Shown: piece by piece, positions 16,228 to 25,544 of the stretch
Numbering within the stretch: the stretch's first letter is position 1
Layout of the letters: every line of letters begins with the position of its first letter
NCBI GenBank assembly: GCA_965249175.1
Contig: OZ252227.1
Coordinates: 4,464,001-4,528,000 of the forward strand
From: CAZYFH01 sp965249175
GTDB lineage: Bacteria > Acidobacteriota > Vicinamibacteria > Vicinamibacterales > UBA8438
Length of the DNA: 64,000 nt
Reading direction: 5' to 3'
Program-made: the position numbers and the translations under genes
The notes under the pieces: model-generated
Seen by the model: the letters and a program-made list of their open reading frames with translations, nothing else
Told to the model about the DNA's origin: nothing
The model's database searches: none

Positions 16228-17764
16228 GGGGAATATTGCCGTGTTTCTTTGCGGGATTCCGGTCGCGCTTGCCCTCCAGGCTACGCAACGCGGTAATGAG
16301 GCGGGGCCGAGTCGTGCGGGGTTCGATCACCTCGTCGAGGAATCCGCGGGACGCGGCGACGAACGGATTCGCCAACTTGTCTCGAAACTCCTGCACGCGC
16401 TGCTTGCGGAGCACGTCCGGATCGTCGGCCGTTTCCAGCTCTCGTTTGTAGAGGATGTTGACCGCGCCCTCCGGCCCCATGACGGCGATCTCGGCGGTCG
16501 GCCAGGCGAAGTTGATGTCGGTGCGGATGTGCTTGCTTGCCATCACGCAGTAGGCGCCGCCGTAGGCCTTGCGGGTCACGACCGTCACCTTGGGCACGGT
16601 CGCCTCGGCGAACGCGAAGAGCAGCTTGGCGCCGTGGCGGATGATGCCGCCAAACTCCTGCTGGGTCCCCGGCAGAAAACCGGGCACATCCTCCAGGGTT
16701 ACGAGCGGGAGGTTGAACGCGTCACAGAAACGGACGAAGCGGGCGCCTTTCACGGAGGCGTCGATGTCGAGCGTGCCCGCGAGATGGGCCGGCTGATTCG
16801 CCACGACGCCGACCGACTGCCCCCCGAAGCGAGCGAACCCTACGACAAGATTGCGCGCAAAGTGCTGGTGCACTTCGAGGAATGCGCCGTCGTCCGCGAC
16901 TGCGTGAATGAGATCGAGAATGTCGTATGGCTGATTCGGTTGTTCCGGCACAAGCGCGTCGAGCCGGGCGTCCTCGCGGTCGATGGGGTCGGCGCTCTCC
17001 GCACGGGGCGGGTCGTCGAGATTGTTGCTTGGCAAATAGCCGAGCAGCGTGCGTGTCAGCGCCAGGCAATCGTTGTCGGTCGCCACCGCGAAATGCGCGA
17101 CACCGCTTTTCGCGTTGTGGGTCATCGCGCCACCTAGGTCCTCTTTCGATACCTCCTCGTGGGTCACCGTTCTGATGACGTCCGGCCCGGTCACGAACAT
17201 GTAGCTCGTGTGCTCGACCATGATCGTGAAATCGGTGATGGCCGGGGAGTAGACCGCCCCGCCAGCGCATGGCCCCATGATGGCTGAGATCTGCGGAATG
17301 ACGCCCGACGCCAGCGTGTTGCGAAGAAAAATGTCCGCGTATCCAGCAAGCGACGCGACGCCTTCCTGGATACGGGCGCCACCCGAGTCGTTGAGGCCAA
17401 CGACCGGGGCGCCGTTCCGCACCGCGAGATCCATGATCTTGACGATCTTCGCGGCGTTGGTCTCGGAGAGCGAGCCGCCAAAGACGGTGAAGTCCTGTGC
17501 AAAGGCGTAGACCGGACGGCCATCGACCAGCCCATGACCAGCGACGACGCCATCACCCGGGATCTGCTGGCTCTCCATCCCGAAATCGCGACAGCGATGC
17601 GTGACGAGCTTGTCGATCTCGCGGAACGACCCCGGGTCGAAAAACAGATCGACCCGCTCTCGTGCCGTCAGCTTGCCCGCGTCGTGCTGGCGCTGCCGCC
17701 GCGCCGTGCCGCCGCCTTGCTCAGCTTGACGCTCGTAGTCGGAGAGAATCGCCCGTTTGTCCAT
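16223..17764 (-). CDS. pccB: propionyl-CoA carboxylase-type carboxyltransferase (beta) subunit
   Basis: 513 aa. Starts MDKRAILSDYERQAEQGG and carries KLTARERVDLFFDPGSFRE, FAQDFTVFGGSLSETNAAKI, LNDSGGARIQEGVASLAGYADIF (kept here only as a description of the oxyanion-hole region near residue 130), GPCAGGAVYSPAITDF and a second crotonase-like half with DVPGFLPGTQQEFGG. The C-terminus KKHGNIPL is characteristic of propionyl-/methylmalonyl-type carboxylases. It transfers CO2 from biotin to acyl-CoA, giving methylmalonyl-CoA if the substrate is propionyl-CoA. No epimerase or mutase gene is in the window. It is 68 nt upstream of accC in transcription order. Confidence 0.93.
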   Translation of the reverse strand: MDKRAILSDYERQAEQGGGTARRQRQHDAGKLTARERVDLFFDPGSFREIDKLVTHRCRDFGMESQQIPGDGVVAGHGLVDGRPVYAFAQDFTVFGGSLSETNAAKIVKIMDLAVRNGAPVVGLNDSGGARIQEGVASLAGYADIFLRNTLASGVIPQISAIMGPCAGGAVYSPAITDFTIMVEHTSYMFVTGPDVIRTVTHEEVSKEDLGGAMTHNAKSGVAHFAVATDNDCLALTRTLLGYLPSNNLDDPPRAESADPIDREDARLDALVPEQPNQPYDILDLIHAVADDGAFLEVHQHFARNLVVGFARFGGQSVGVVANQPAHLAGTLDIDASVKGARFVRFCDAFNLPLVTLEDVPGFLPGTQQEFGGIIRHGAKLLFAFAEATVPKVTVVTRKAYGGAYCVMASKHIRTDINFAWPTAEIAVMGPEGAVNILYKRELETADDPDVLRKQRVQEFRDKLANPFVAASRGFLDEVIEPRTTRPRLITALRSLEGKRDRNPAKKHGNIPL

Positions 17765-17799
17765 GCGTGCGGCAACCGGCTCCTAGTGTCGACAGGACA

Positions 17800-18453
17800 C
17801 TACGCCCGGACGGCCTGCGCCTTCTCCCAATCGGCGAGGAACTTCGCGAGCCCTATCTCGGTGAGCGGGTGGTCGAACAGCATCTCGATCACCTTGGGCG
17901 GGCAGGTGCAGATATCGGCGCCCATACGCGCCGCCTCGACGACGTGGATCGGTCCGCGCACGCTGGCCACCAGCACTTCGGTCGGGAACTCGTAGTTCTC
18001 GTAGATCTCGACGATCTGGCTGATGAGCCCCATGCCGGAGGTGCCCACATCGTCGAGCCGACCGACGAACGGGCTCACATAGGTGGCGCCCACCTTAGCC
18101 GCCAGCAGCGCCTGCGTGGGCGAGAACACCAATGTCACGTTCACCCGAACGCCTTTGGCAGCGAGGGCGGCGCACGCTTGAATGCCCGCCTTGCCGAAGG
18201 GCACCTTGACGACGATGTGCTCGTCGAGGGCGGCCAGCTGGCGGCCCTCGCCGATCATGCCATCCGCATCGGTCGCCACGACCTCCGCGCTGACCGGCCC
18301 GCCGACCACCTGACACAGCCGCGTGAGTGTGTCATGGGCGCCGTCGACCGCCTTGGCGAGCAGCGACGGGTTCGTCGTGATCCCGTCGATAATCCCGAGC
18401 GGCATGAGCGCTTCGACGGCAGCGACACTCGCGGAATCGACGAACAGTTTCAT
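17800..18453 (-). CDS. transaldolase / fructose-6-phosphate aldolase family (TalC-type)
   Basis: 217 aa, the size of the small transaldolase family. It begins MKLFVDSASVAAVEALMPLG, then DGITTNPSLLAKA, the Schiff-base lysine in EHIVVKVPF, VNVTLVFSPTQALLAAKVGATYVSPFVGR and SVRGPIHVVEAARMGADICT. An in-frame upstream extension to 18825 is arginine-rich and overlaps the FAH gene, so it is rejected. It probably works in the non-oxidative pentose-phosphate pathway; true fructose-6-phosphate aldolase activity cannot be distinguished. It follows the FAH gene by 14 nt. Confidence 0.92.
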   Translation of the reverse strand: MKLFVDSASVAAVEALMPLGIIDGITTNPSLLAKAVDGAHDTLTRLCQVVGGPVSAEVVATDADGMIGEGRQLAALDEHIVVKVPFGKAGIQACAALAAKGVRVNVTLVFSPTQALLAAKVGATYVSPFVGRLDDVGTSGMGLISQIVEIYENYEFPTEVLVASVRGPIHVVEAARMGADICTCPPKVIEMLFDHPLTEIGLAKFLADWEKAQAVRA

Positions 18454-18467
18454 GGTCGCCCTCGCTT

Positions 18468-19226
18468 TCAGCCCGCCAAGACCTCGTTGACAAGCTCGCC
18501 GATCCCCGCCACACGCACCGTCACCCGGTCGCCGGGCACGATCGGTCCAACGCCCGCCGGCGTCCCCGTCGCGATGACATCGCCCGGCAGCAGGGTCATG
18601 ACCGACGAAATGAACTCGATCAGGCGATCGATCGGAAAAATCAGCTCGCGGGTATTCGACGCCTGCCTGCGCTGTCCGTTCACCGACGCCTCGATGTCGA
18701 GCGCGCCAGCGTCGAGCCCGGTGACGATGACCGGCCCGATCGGCGCGAACGTGTCGAACCCCTTCGCGCGAGTGAACTGGACGTCGCGGCTTTGCAACTC
18801 GCGCGCCGTAACGTCGTTCACACACGTCAACCCAAGTACATGATCCAGGGCGCCGGCGGCAGCAACGTTGCGGGCCGTGCGCCGAATGACGATGCCGACC
18901 TCGGCCTCGTGATCGACGCGCCCTGCACCGGGCGGCACGACGATCGGGGCCCCCGGACCGATCACGGCGGTCGACGGCTTCAGAAAGATGAGCGGCTCGG
19001 ACGGGAGCCGCTTCCCCATCTCCTGCGCATGGTCGCGGTAGTTCAAGCCGACCGCGACGATCTTCGACGGACGGACCGGCGCCAACACCCGGAGGGAGTC
19101 GGCACCAAGCGCCGCCCCGGCGCGATACGTCCCGAACAGATCGCCGTCGAGCTCATGCCACTGCCCGTCGCGCTCGAGTGCGTAGTGTTGCCGCCCGTCA
19201 ACCTCGACGCGCTGGATTCGGTCCAT
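18468..19226 (-). CDS. fumarylacetoacetate hydrolase family protein
   Basis: 252 aa. The FAH fold is recognised by KIVAVGLNYRDHAQEMG, PLIFLKPSTAVIGPG, the metal-binding DHEAEVGIVI, FTRAKGFDTFAPIGP and LLPGDVIATGTPAGVGP. Family members include 2-hydroxyhepta-2,4-diene-1,7-dioate isomerases, fumarylpyruvate hydrolases and oxaloacetate tautomerases/decarboxylases (FAHD1-like). The short N-terminal domain (about 50 residues) fits bacterial FAHD1/HpcE-like forms. The exact substrate is not decidable. It is part of the minus-strand gene train between the FN3 lipoprotein and the transaldolase. Confidence 0.88.
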   Translation of the reverse strand: MDRIQRVEVDGRQHYALERDGQWHELDGDLFGTYRAGAALGADSLRVLAPVRPSKIVAVGLNYRDHAQEMGKRLPSEPLIFLKPSTAVIGPGAPIVVPPGAGRVDHEAEVGIVIRRTARNVAAAGALDHVLGLTCVNDVTARELQSRDVQFTRAKGFDTFAPIGPVIVTGLDAGALDIEASVNGQRRQASNTRELIFPIDRLIEFISSVMTLLPGDVIATGTPAGVGPIVPGDRVTVRVAGIGELVNEVLAG

Positions 19227-19244
19227 GTCTAGATGGGGCTTCGC

Positions 19245-20579
19245 CTAGCGGGCCGTTTCAACGATGCGCTCCGACGGCGGGCTGACATTTGGCGGCACGG
19301 CCGTGTCGATCGCATGTACTTGATATGCGTATCGCTCGCCCGCCTGGACGTCTTCGTCGCGAAACGTCGTCTGCACGATCGGGTCTGCCGCGAGCGGTTG
19401 GAGTGTCGCATCTGACGCCGCTCCGCGCAAGACCACGTAACCGGCGACGTCGGGTTCCGTGTTTTCGTTCCACGCCAGGTTGATCGCGCCGTCGTCGGCG
19501 ACCGCGAGCAGACCGGTTGGCGCATCCGGGGCGAACGTGTCGGTCAGGATGACGCACGTGGCCGGGGATTCGACGCCTTGGAGCTCGAGATCGTCCTGTG
19601 TCGCCTGCACGCGCACCGCATAACAGCGTGTCTCGCCGAACACGACGGTGGAGTCCCTATAGGTCGTGGCTTCCCGCGCCCCGGCGAGAGACTCGGGCTT
19701 TTCGCCGTCCGCCATCGGCCCGGCGATGTCGTACACCAGGTAGGTCGACGGCTCGGGTTCCTCGAGGATCGGCTCCGACTCCAGGACGTCGTCATCGTCA
19801 GAGGCCTCTTCCTGGATGGGCTGTCGCACCGACGGCGAGTCCTCCCACGTGATCCTGACCGCGGTTTCCGTATAGGTCACGACCGGTGGCGCCGGCGGAA
19901 CCGGTGCCACGACGAGCGGAATCGCCGTCATCGCCGAGTTCGGTCCGTCGCGGTCACGCGTCGTGACCCCGAGAGCGACGTACGTCCTGAGCATGGCGAG
20001 CGGCGTCTGCGGGGAGACGAGCGGCGCGACGTGCGGGCGTGGCTCATACTCCGACTCGTCGTCCTCGTCGTCCTCGTCCTCCGCGTCACCCACCGTGACG
20101 GGCACGAACAGCTCAGGCGTCAGCTGCTCGACGATCGTGACCGCCTCTCCCTGGTCGGCGTCGCCAGGATCGGACAGGGTGTCGTCCACGGCGACCGCCT
20201 CGCCGTCGGCGTCCGCTTGGGTTTCGTCGACCGGCGCGCCCGGCGGACGCGGCGGGCGCACGCGGATCGTGGCGACCAGCATCGCGGCGTCGAGCCAGTC
20301 GGCGCCAAACGGCGCGGGCGGCCGCTCGCGCGTCGGCTGCGTGGTCACCGCGTAGAGCTCTACCCGGTCGATATCCGCGGGTTGGTCACCATTCGAGTTC
20401 GCATCCGGTATGTCGAACTCGATGTACACGCGGTCGTCGAGTCGGGTCACGTCGAGCGGCGCGATCCGGCTCGGCACGATGATCAGCGGGGCCTGCGGTG
20501 GGCCTTTCTTGCCGCACCCCAAGACGGCTGCCGTGAACATGCATGTGACGACAGTCAGGGTGCGGCGCGGGCGGGTCAC
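19245..20579 (-). CDS. lipoprotein with fibronectin type III-like domains
   Basis: 444 aa. A lipoprotein signal ends in VLGCGKKGPPQAP, the short CGKKGPP tail shared with the LptM/YifL-type small lipoproteins, with Cys22 as the likely lipidated residue. At least two FN3-like segments follow; the clearest is PDAPTGLLAVADDGAINLAW and the text around YVVLRG near residue 385. A very acidic linker (DAEDEDDEDDESEYEP) lies near residue 165. Its ATG overlaps the hslU stop (ATGA), so it is translationally coupled to hslVU. Function unknown; surface or periplasmic binding is an inference from the fold. Confidence 0.78.
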   Translation of the reverse strand: MTRPRRTLTVVTCMFTAAVLGCGKKGPPQAPLIIVPSRIAPLDVTRLDDRVYIEFDIPDANSNGDQPADIDRVELYAVTTQPTRERPPAPFGADWLDAAMLVATIRVRPPRPPGAPVDETQADADGEAVAVDDTLSDPGDADQGEAVTIVEQLTPELFVPVTVGDAEDEDDEDDESEYEPRPHVAPLVSPQTPLAMLRTYVALGVTTRDRDGPNSAMTAIPLVVAPVPPAPPVVTYTETAVRITWEDSPSVRQPIQEEASDDDDVLESEPILEEPEPSTYLVYDIAGPMADGEKPESLAGAREATTYRDSTVVFGETRCYAVRVQATQDDLELQGVESPATCVILTDTFAPDAPTGLLAVADDGAINLAWNENTEPDVAGYVVLRGAASDATLQPLAADPIVQTTFRDEDVQAGERYAYQVHAIDTAVPPNVSPPSERIVETAR

Positions 20580-21967
20580 AGGATGTAACGCGACAGGTCT
20601 TCGTTCTTGACGATGTCCGCGAGCATTCGATCAACGTAGGCGCCGTCGATCACGACGCGTGTCTCGGTCATGTCGGGCGCCTCGAACGAGATCTCGTCCA
20701 GCAGCTTCTCCATGACGGTGTGGAGCCGCCGCGCCCCGATATTCTCGGTGCGATCGTTGACGAGCGACGCGAACTCCGCGATGCGCGCAATCGCGTCGGT
20801 CGTGAACTCCAGGTCGAGTCCGTCGGTCGCGAGGAGCGCCGTGTACTGTGTGACGAGGGCTCCACGCGGCTCCGTGAGAATCCGCACGAAATCCTCGGTG
20901 ACCAGCGCCTCGAGCTCGACGCGGATGGGAAAGCGACCTTGAAGCTCGGGAATGAGATCCGAGGGCTTGGCCACATGGAACGCCCCGGCCGCAATGAAGA
21001 GGATGTGATCCGTCTTCGTCATGCCGTGTTTCGTGTTGACGGTCGTCCCCTCCACGATCGGGAGGATGTCGCGCTGGACGCCCTCGCGACTGACGTCCGG
21101 GCCCTGCGTACCCTCGTGCCCGGCGACCTTGTCGATCTCGTCGAGGAAGATGATGCCCGCCTGTTCCACCCGCTCGACAGCCGCCCGACCCACGCTCTCC
21201 ATGTCCACCAGTTTCTGTTCCTCTTCCTGCGCGAGATACTCGGCGGCATCCGGCACCTTCATCCGGCGTTTCCGGCTGCGGCCCTGAAAGAGGCTCGGTA
21301 GCATGTCCTTCATGTTGACGTCGATCTCGTCAACGGACGACCCCGTGACGATCTCGAAGCTGGGGAACGACTTCTCCCGGACCTCCACTTCGACCACTCG
21401 GGCATCCAGCTGGCCGGCACGGAGTTGAACGCGGAACTTCTCCCGCGTCCGACCGGCGGCGTCACGCGCGGCCTGGGGGTCGGGTGCGGCGGCGCCCGTG
21501 GTCGGCACCGGTTGCACCGGCGGCAGAAGCAGATCCAGCAGTCGCTCCTCGGCATTGGAGCGCGCCTTTTCGCGCACCTCGACGATGCGCTCGCCGCGGA
21601 CCATGTCGACGGCCAGCTGGACCAGATCGCGCACCATCGACTCGACGTCGCGACCCACGTAGCCGACTTCCGTAAACTTCGACGCCTCGACCTTGAGAAA
21701 CGGAGACTGGGCCAACCGCGCGAGCCGCCGCGCGATCTCCGTCTTGCCGACGCCCGTCGGCCCGATCATCAAGATGTTCTTAGGTGCAACCTCTTCCGCG
21801 AGCTCTGGCGGAAGCTGTTGCCGACGCATCCGGTTGCGGAGCGCGATCGCGACCGCGCGCTTGGCGCGCGCCTGCCCAACGACAAACTTGTCGAGCTCCG
21901 CAACAATCTGCCGCGGCGTGAGCGCTTCGACGGTGGTCGTCGTCGATTCGGGGAGGTAAATGGGCAC
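20576..21967 (-). CDS. hslU: ATP-dependent protease ATPase subunit HslU (ClpY)
   Basis: 463 aa from a GTG at 21967, 2 nt after the hslV stop; an in-frame ATG at 22012 lies inside hslV. Walker A is GPTGVGKTEIARRLA, preceded by LDKFVVGQARAKRAVAIALRNR. It continues with the HslU signature FTEVGYVGRDVESMVRDL, the I domain (roughly residues 110-240), Walker B IIFLDEIDK and a C-terminus ending LSRYIL, the tail that inserts into HslV to open it. It unfolds substrates for the HslV peptidase. The FN3 lipoprotein gene overlaps its stop codon. Confidence 0.96.
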   Translation of the reverse strand: MPIYLPESTTTTVEALTPRQIVAELDKFVVGQARAKRAVAIALRNRMRRQQLPPELAEEVAPKNILMIGPTGVGKTEIARRLARLAQSPFLKVEASKFTEVGYVGRDVESMVRDLVQLAVDMVRGERIVEVREKARSNAEERLLDLLLPPVQPVPTTGAAAPDPQAARDAAGRTREKFRVQLRAGQLDARVVEVEVREKSFPSFEIVTGSSVDEIDVNMKDMLPSLFQGRSRKRRMKVPDAAEYLAQEEEQKLVDMESVGRAAVERVEQAGIIFLDEIDKVAGHEGTQGPDVSREGVQRDILPIVEGTTVNTKHGMTKTDHILFIAAGAFHVAKPSDLIPELQGRFPIRVELEALVTEDFVRILTEPRGALVTQYTALLATDGLDLEFTTDAIARIAEFASLVNDRTENIGARRLHTVMEKLLDEISFEAPDMTETRVVIDGAYVDRMLADIVKNEDLSRYIL

Positions 21968-21969
21968 CG

Positions 21970-22506
21970 TTACAACTCTTCGATCGTGACACTGGCGTTC
22001 GTGTAAATGCAAATATCGGCGGTAATACCCATTGCCTCTTCTGCGATGGCGCGGGCATCGAGCGCGGTGTGCTTGGCGAGCGCTTTTGCGGCGGCCATCG
22101 CGTACGGGCCTCCCGATCCGATGGCCACGATGCCGTCGTCTGGCTCGATCAGGTCGCCGGTACCCGACAGCAGGAACGTCGACGACGCGTCCACTACGAG
22201 AAGCATGGCTTCGAGCCGCCGCAGGATCCGATCGGTCCGCCAGTCCTTTGCAAGCTCGACGACCGAGCGCTCGAGGTTGCCGCGATACTGCTCGAGCTTG
22301 GCCTCGAATCGCGAGAAGAGCGCGAACGAGTCCGCCGCGGATCCGGCGAATCCGGCCAGAATTCGATCGTGATACAGACGACGGATCTTGCGCGCCTGCT
22401 GCTTGACCACCGTATTGCCCAAAGTCACCTGGCCGTCGCCAGCCAACACCGATCGATCGGCGTGCCTGACGGCCAGAACGGTCGTACTGCGAAATTTCTT
22501 ACCCAT
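21970..22506 (-). CDS. hslV: ATP-dependent protease peptidase subunit HslV (ClpQ)
   Basis: 178 aa from the ATG at 22506. Proteasome-like N-terminal-nucleophile hydrolase: the conserved text begins TTVLAVRHADRSVLAGDGQV, then TLGNTVVKQQARKIRRL, and later GIVAIGSGGPYAMAAAKAL. The catalytic Thr is residue 8, behind MGKKFRS, so either a short propeptide is removed or the true start is different. An ATG at 22542 has a better GGCAGG ribosome-binding site but gives a still longer leader. Two copies of TCGAGGTTCCGGGT flank this start region (22515-22528 and 22561-22574). Confidence 0.95.
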   Translation of the reverse strand: MGKKFRSTTVLAVRHADRSVLAGDGQVTLGNTVVKQQARKIRRLYHDRILAGFAGSAADSFALFSRFEAKLEQYRGNLERSVVELAKDWRTDRILRRLEAMLLVVDASSTFLLSGTGDLIEPDDGIVAIGSGGPYAMAAAKALAKHTALDARAIAEEAMGITADICIYTNASVTIEEL

Positions 22507-22514
22507 ACCGTTAC

Positions 22515-22574
22515 TCGAGGTTCCGGGTTCCAGGGTGTCCATGGTTACAGCCTGCCACATTCGAGGTTCCGGGT
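22515..22574. repeat. 14-bp direct repeat around the hslV start
   Basis: TCGAGGTTCCGGGT occurs at 22515-22528 and again at 22561-22574, 46 bp apart, on both sides of the alternative hslV start codon. It may be a small duplication; no function is evident. Confidence 0.5.
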
Positions 22575-22579
22575 CCTTT

Positions 22580-23983
22580 TCACGAATCGACAGCCGCGCG
22601 CCCCCGCCTGCGAAACAGTGCGTAGACCGGCAACCCGGCCACGATCACGACGAGACCCGCCCCCGAGGCCGCCGGTTCGCGCCAGACCTGGTTCAAAAGC
22701 ATCGCAAGGCTGGCCACCACGAAGAACAGCGGCGCAACCGGGTAGCCCCACGCTCGAAACGGCCGCTCGGCTGACGGCAGACGCCACCGCAGGACGAACA
22801 GCGCACTCACGGCAACTCCCGAGAACAGGACGACGGCGAAGCCGGTGTACAGCAGTAGCTGGTCGAACGTGCCGGCCAGGACGAGCACGCCGCTCCAGGC
22901 GCTTTGCGCGACGATGGCCGTCACCGGGGTACGGAATCTCGGATGCACCCGCGCGGCCGATGCGAAGAACTGGCCATCGCGCGCCATCGCATAATAGACG
23001 CGCGGGCCCGCGAGCACCATCGCGCTGATGCTCGCCGCGATCATGACGACGGACGCGGCGGCCAGCGGCGCCGACACGAGAGGCCCGAACAGCCGCTCGG
23101 CCGCAACATCCACCACGCGCACGTCGACCGCTCCGAGTTCCCCGATCGGCAGCGCATACACATACAAGACATTGAGGAGCAGGTAGATGACCACCACCAC
23201 CGCCGTGCCCACGGCCATTGCGATCGGCACGTTGCGACCCGGATCGCGTATCTCCTCCGCGACATACGCCGCGGCGTTCCAGCCCGAGAAGCTGAACATG
23301 ATCGGGATGAGCGCGAGCAGCCAGAGCGACGGCGTCACCGGTCCGGACGCCATCGTGAAATGGGCGGCCGAGCCGTCGCCGAGCGTGAAGCCGAGCGCGA
23401 CGAGCGCCACGAGCACGGCCACCTTCGCTCCGGCCAGCAGGTTCTGGACGACCCGACCCGGACCAAGTCCCGCGACATGCACACCGGTCAGCGCCGCGAG
23501 CGCGGTCAGCGCGGTCAGCGACTGCGGCGACACGGTCAGTGTGACGAACGGCAGCGGCAGCTCAGCGATTGGTGTCGTGTCGCCGGCGGCCGGGATGAAC
23601 CTCCCAAGGTAGCTGGCCAGTCCCACGGCGCCCGCGGCAATCGCCCCCGAGAAGCCGGCGACCAGGGAGGTCCAACCGGTGAGAAACCCAGCCAGATTGC
23701 CGAACGCCTCACGGAGGTAGACATATTCACCCCCCGCGCGCGGACGTAGCGCGGCGAGCTCCGCGTACGCCATGGCCCCGGCAAGAGCCAACACCCCGCC
23801 GGTCAGCCAGACGGCCAGCATGGCGCCGACGCTCGGAACCCACTGTGCGATCAGCGCCGGGACGAGAAAGATCCCGCTCCCGATGACGTTGGAGACGATG
23901 ATGGCGGCGCCGTCGAGCGGCCCGAGCCGCCGATCGAGCGACGGTGAGGCGTCAACCGCTGCGGCGGGGATAGAGCGAGGCAC
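22580..23983 (-). CDS. APC-superfamily amino-acid permease
   Basis: 467 aa inner-membrane transporter with about twelve hydrophobic segments. The first helix carries IIVSNVIGSGIFLVPALIAQ, where GSGIF is the substrate/Na+-site motif of LAT-like and YfnA/SteT-type APC transporters. PRAGGEYVYLREAFG and FSFSGWNAAAYVAEEIRDPGRNVP are further family blocks. It probably takes up or exchanges neutral amino acids; the substrate is not determined. The N-terminal 20 residues are a soluble leader. It ends 18 nt upstream of the hslV region on the same strand. Confidence 0.9.
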   Translation of the reverse strand: MPRSIPAAAVDASPSLDRRLGPLDGAAIIVSNVIGSGIFLVPALIAQWVPSVGAMLAVWLTGGVLALAGAMAYAELAALRPRAGGEYVYLREAFGNLAGFLTGWTSLVAGFSGAIAAGAVGLASYLGRFIPAAGDTTPIAELPLPFVTLTVSPQSLTALTALAALTGVHVAGLGPGRVVQNLLAGAKVAVLVALVALGFTLGDGSAAHFTMASGPVTPSLWLLALIPIMFSFSGWNAAAYVAEEIRDPGRNVPIAMAVGTAVVVVIYLLLNVLYVYALPIGELGAVDVRVVDVAAERLFGPLVSAPLAAASVVMIAASISAMVLAGPRVYYAMARDGQFFASAARVHPRFRTPVTAIVAQSAWSGVLVLAGTFDQLLLYTGFAVVLFSGVAVSALFVLRWRLPSAERPFRAWGYPVAPLFFVVASLAMLLNQVWREPAASGAGLVVIVAGLPVYALFRRRGRAAVDS

Positions 23984-24031
23984 CGTGACGGGGCGCGCGC
24001 TGTCCGTGGTCCACCTCGGGGAGCGGCGCCG

Positions 24032-24595
24032 CTATTGTGCCAGCAACCGCCGGGCGATCGGGTATTCGCCCAGCTTCGCCCACTGGTCAGCACGGTGCTT
24101 GGCAAACAGCTCAATCTTGACGTCGACGAAGTCGCGATGCTGCAACATGTCGCCACGTGGCTGCTCGCCCGTGTAACCGAGGGCCGATTCCATCGTGAAC
24201 GGACCGACGGCGGCGCCCGGGTCCATGCCGCTTCGGTCCACCGCGCGCACCAGCGCGCTCCCCCATTCCTGCACCTCGCCGGCGCACGTACCGGCGGCCG
24301 GGTCGGCAGGCGAGGCCTCGGACACCGGCGCCGTCTGCCCCTCGTAGGTGGTCATGCAGCGACGGAAGACGCCGTTCAGTTGCAGCGTGCGCACCCGATC
24401 GTCGGAGACATTCTCGAGCCGGAACGAGATCGTCGGCACCAGCTTGTTCCGACCGAGGTCATCGAACCCGGCGTCGAGCCAGCCGGTCGTGATCTCGGTG
24501 ACGTCGAGCGCGCGTGGGACATCGAGCTCTGTGCAGCCCGCAGCGAAGCAGGCGACGACGATCGTCAGCCCTCGAAGGCGGTCGCGATGCAGCAT
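24032..24595 (-). CDS. hypothetical lipoprotein
   Basis: 187 aa. The signal LTIVVACFAAGC has a lipobox with Cys21. The mature part includes VPTISFRLENVSDDRVRTLQL and EWGSALVRAVDRSG, a single beta-sandwich-like region that recalls FxLyD-type domains in its N-V-S-D pattern (inference). No catalytic motif is visible. It is followed by the permease gene after 48 nt and preceded by a 106-nt gap. I do not recognise a family. Confidence 0.65.
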   Translation of the reverse strand: MLHRDRLRGLTIVVACFAAGCTELDVPRALDVTEITTGWLDAGFDDLGRNKLVPTISFRLENVSDDRVRTLQLNGVFRRCMTTYEGQTAPVSEASPADPAAGTCAGEVQEWGSALVRAVDRSGMDPGAAVGPFTMESALGYTGEQPRGDMLQHRDFVDVKIELFAKHRADQWAKLGEYPIARRLLAQ

Positions 24596-24701
24596 CGTGC
24601 GATCTTAACCCCAAAGGTCAGCGCACCGACAGCCCTCCGCGTCGCGTCCGACAGACGGAAGACCTATCACGCCCGCCGGTCCGACAGACGCGCGCAACCG
24701 G

Positions 24702-25529
24702 TCAGAAACCGGTCGACTCGACTCGGTTTCGGGCTTCGGGTCGCGTCAGCCGCCCCTCGCGCAACGCGTTCACGTCCCCGGCGCGGATACGGATTTGACC
24801 GTCGCGACCGCTCACGCTGCGCACGTCACGGGCCGCCACGGTGAGCCATTCGTCCTCGTCGAGCATCGCGCTCACAGCGCCGCCGTAGGACAAGATCGCA
24901 TCCGTCAGCGATACACGCAGCGCCTGGTGATAGGCCAGCTGCGGGTCGACCCTAGCGTCGGCGCTCGCCACCTGCGGCGCCGCGGACGTCTCCCCGCCGC
25001 GATCGGATCGCCGGGGAGCCGAGGTGGGCACCGGTCCGCCAAACCGGACCCGCGAGGCGGGCGCAGCCGAACGGAACCCCTGCTCCACGTCGAGGAGCGC
25101 CTGCTCCAGCGACGACCCGAGGTCGCCCATGCGTTGGAGTCGGCGCAATGTCTCGAACGCCGCGTCCATGTTCATCTCGAACGGGTCAAGACGCTGTATC
25201 GACCAGAGAATGCTGCGACGGAGCACGGGGAACTCGACGTCGAAGAAGAGCCCGTAATCGGGGAGCCGAAAACCGCGCACCTGAATCGGTCCCGCGAAGA
25301 GCACGAGACCGGGGGCGGACGACGGCAGCTGCAACTCGACCGCACGCGCGCTGCTGTTCACGGCCTGGGTCAACGCCTGTTCCAACAGTTGTACCTGCTC
25401 GTGCATCAGCGTCTGCCCGCTCGCCTCGGGTGCGACTGCGGGCCGCGTCGGCTGCCCCGCGACCGGCACTGCCGCGACCAACGCTGCCAATGCGAGTGGC
25501 AGTGGCGTGATTCGTACCGCGTGCGCCAT
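24702..25529 (-). CDS. hypothetical secreted protein of the ECF operon
   Basis: 275 aa from the ATG at 25529, which has GAGGG six bases upstream; the ATG at 25541 is weaker. A Sec signal peptide (LPLALAALVAAVPVAGQ) leads to a helical region (MHEQVQLLEQALTQAVNSS), a beta-rich segment VLFAGPIQVRGFRLPDYGLFF, and a C-terminal part LSYGGAVSAMLDEDEWLTVAARD. It is the third gene after an ECF sigma factor and its anti-sigma partner, with 15 nt between it and the anti-sigma gene. An envelope-stress link is an inference from that context. No known domain recognised. Confidence 0.7.
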   Translation of the reverse strand: MAHAVRITPLPLALAALVAAVPVAGQPTRPAVAPEASGQTLMHEQVQLLEQALTQAVNSSARAVELQLPSSAPGLVLFAGPIQVRGFRLPDYGLFFDVEFPVLRRSILWSIQRLDPFEMNMDAAFETLRRLQRMGDLGSSLEQALLDVEQGFRSAAPASRVRFGGPVPTSAPRRSDRGGETSAAPQVASADARVDPQLAYHQALRVSLTDAILSYGGAVSAMLDEDEWLTVAARDVRSVSGRDGQIRIRAGDVNALREGRLTRPEARNRVESTGF

Positions 25530-25544
25530 GCGTGCCCTCATTTC

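Noticed and set aside
18454..18825. N-terminal extension of the transaldolase
   Set aside because: Arg-rich shadow sequence inside the FAH gene; the family start is at MKLFVDSAS.
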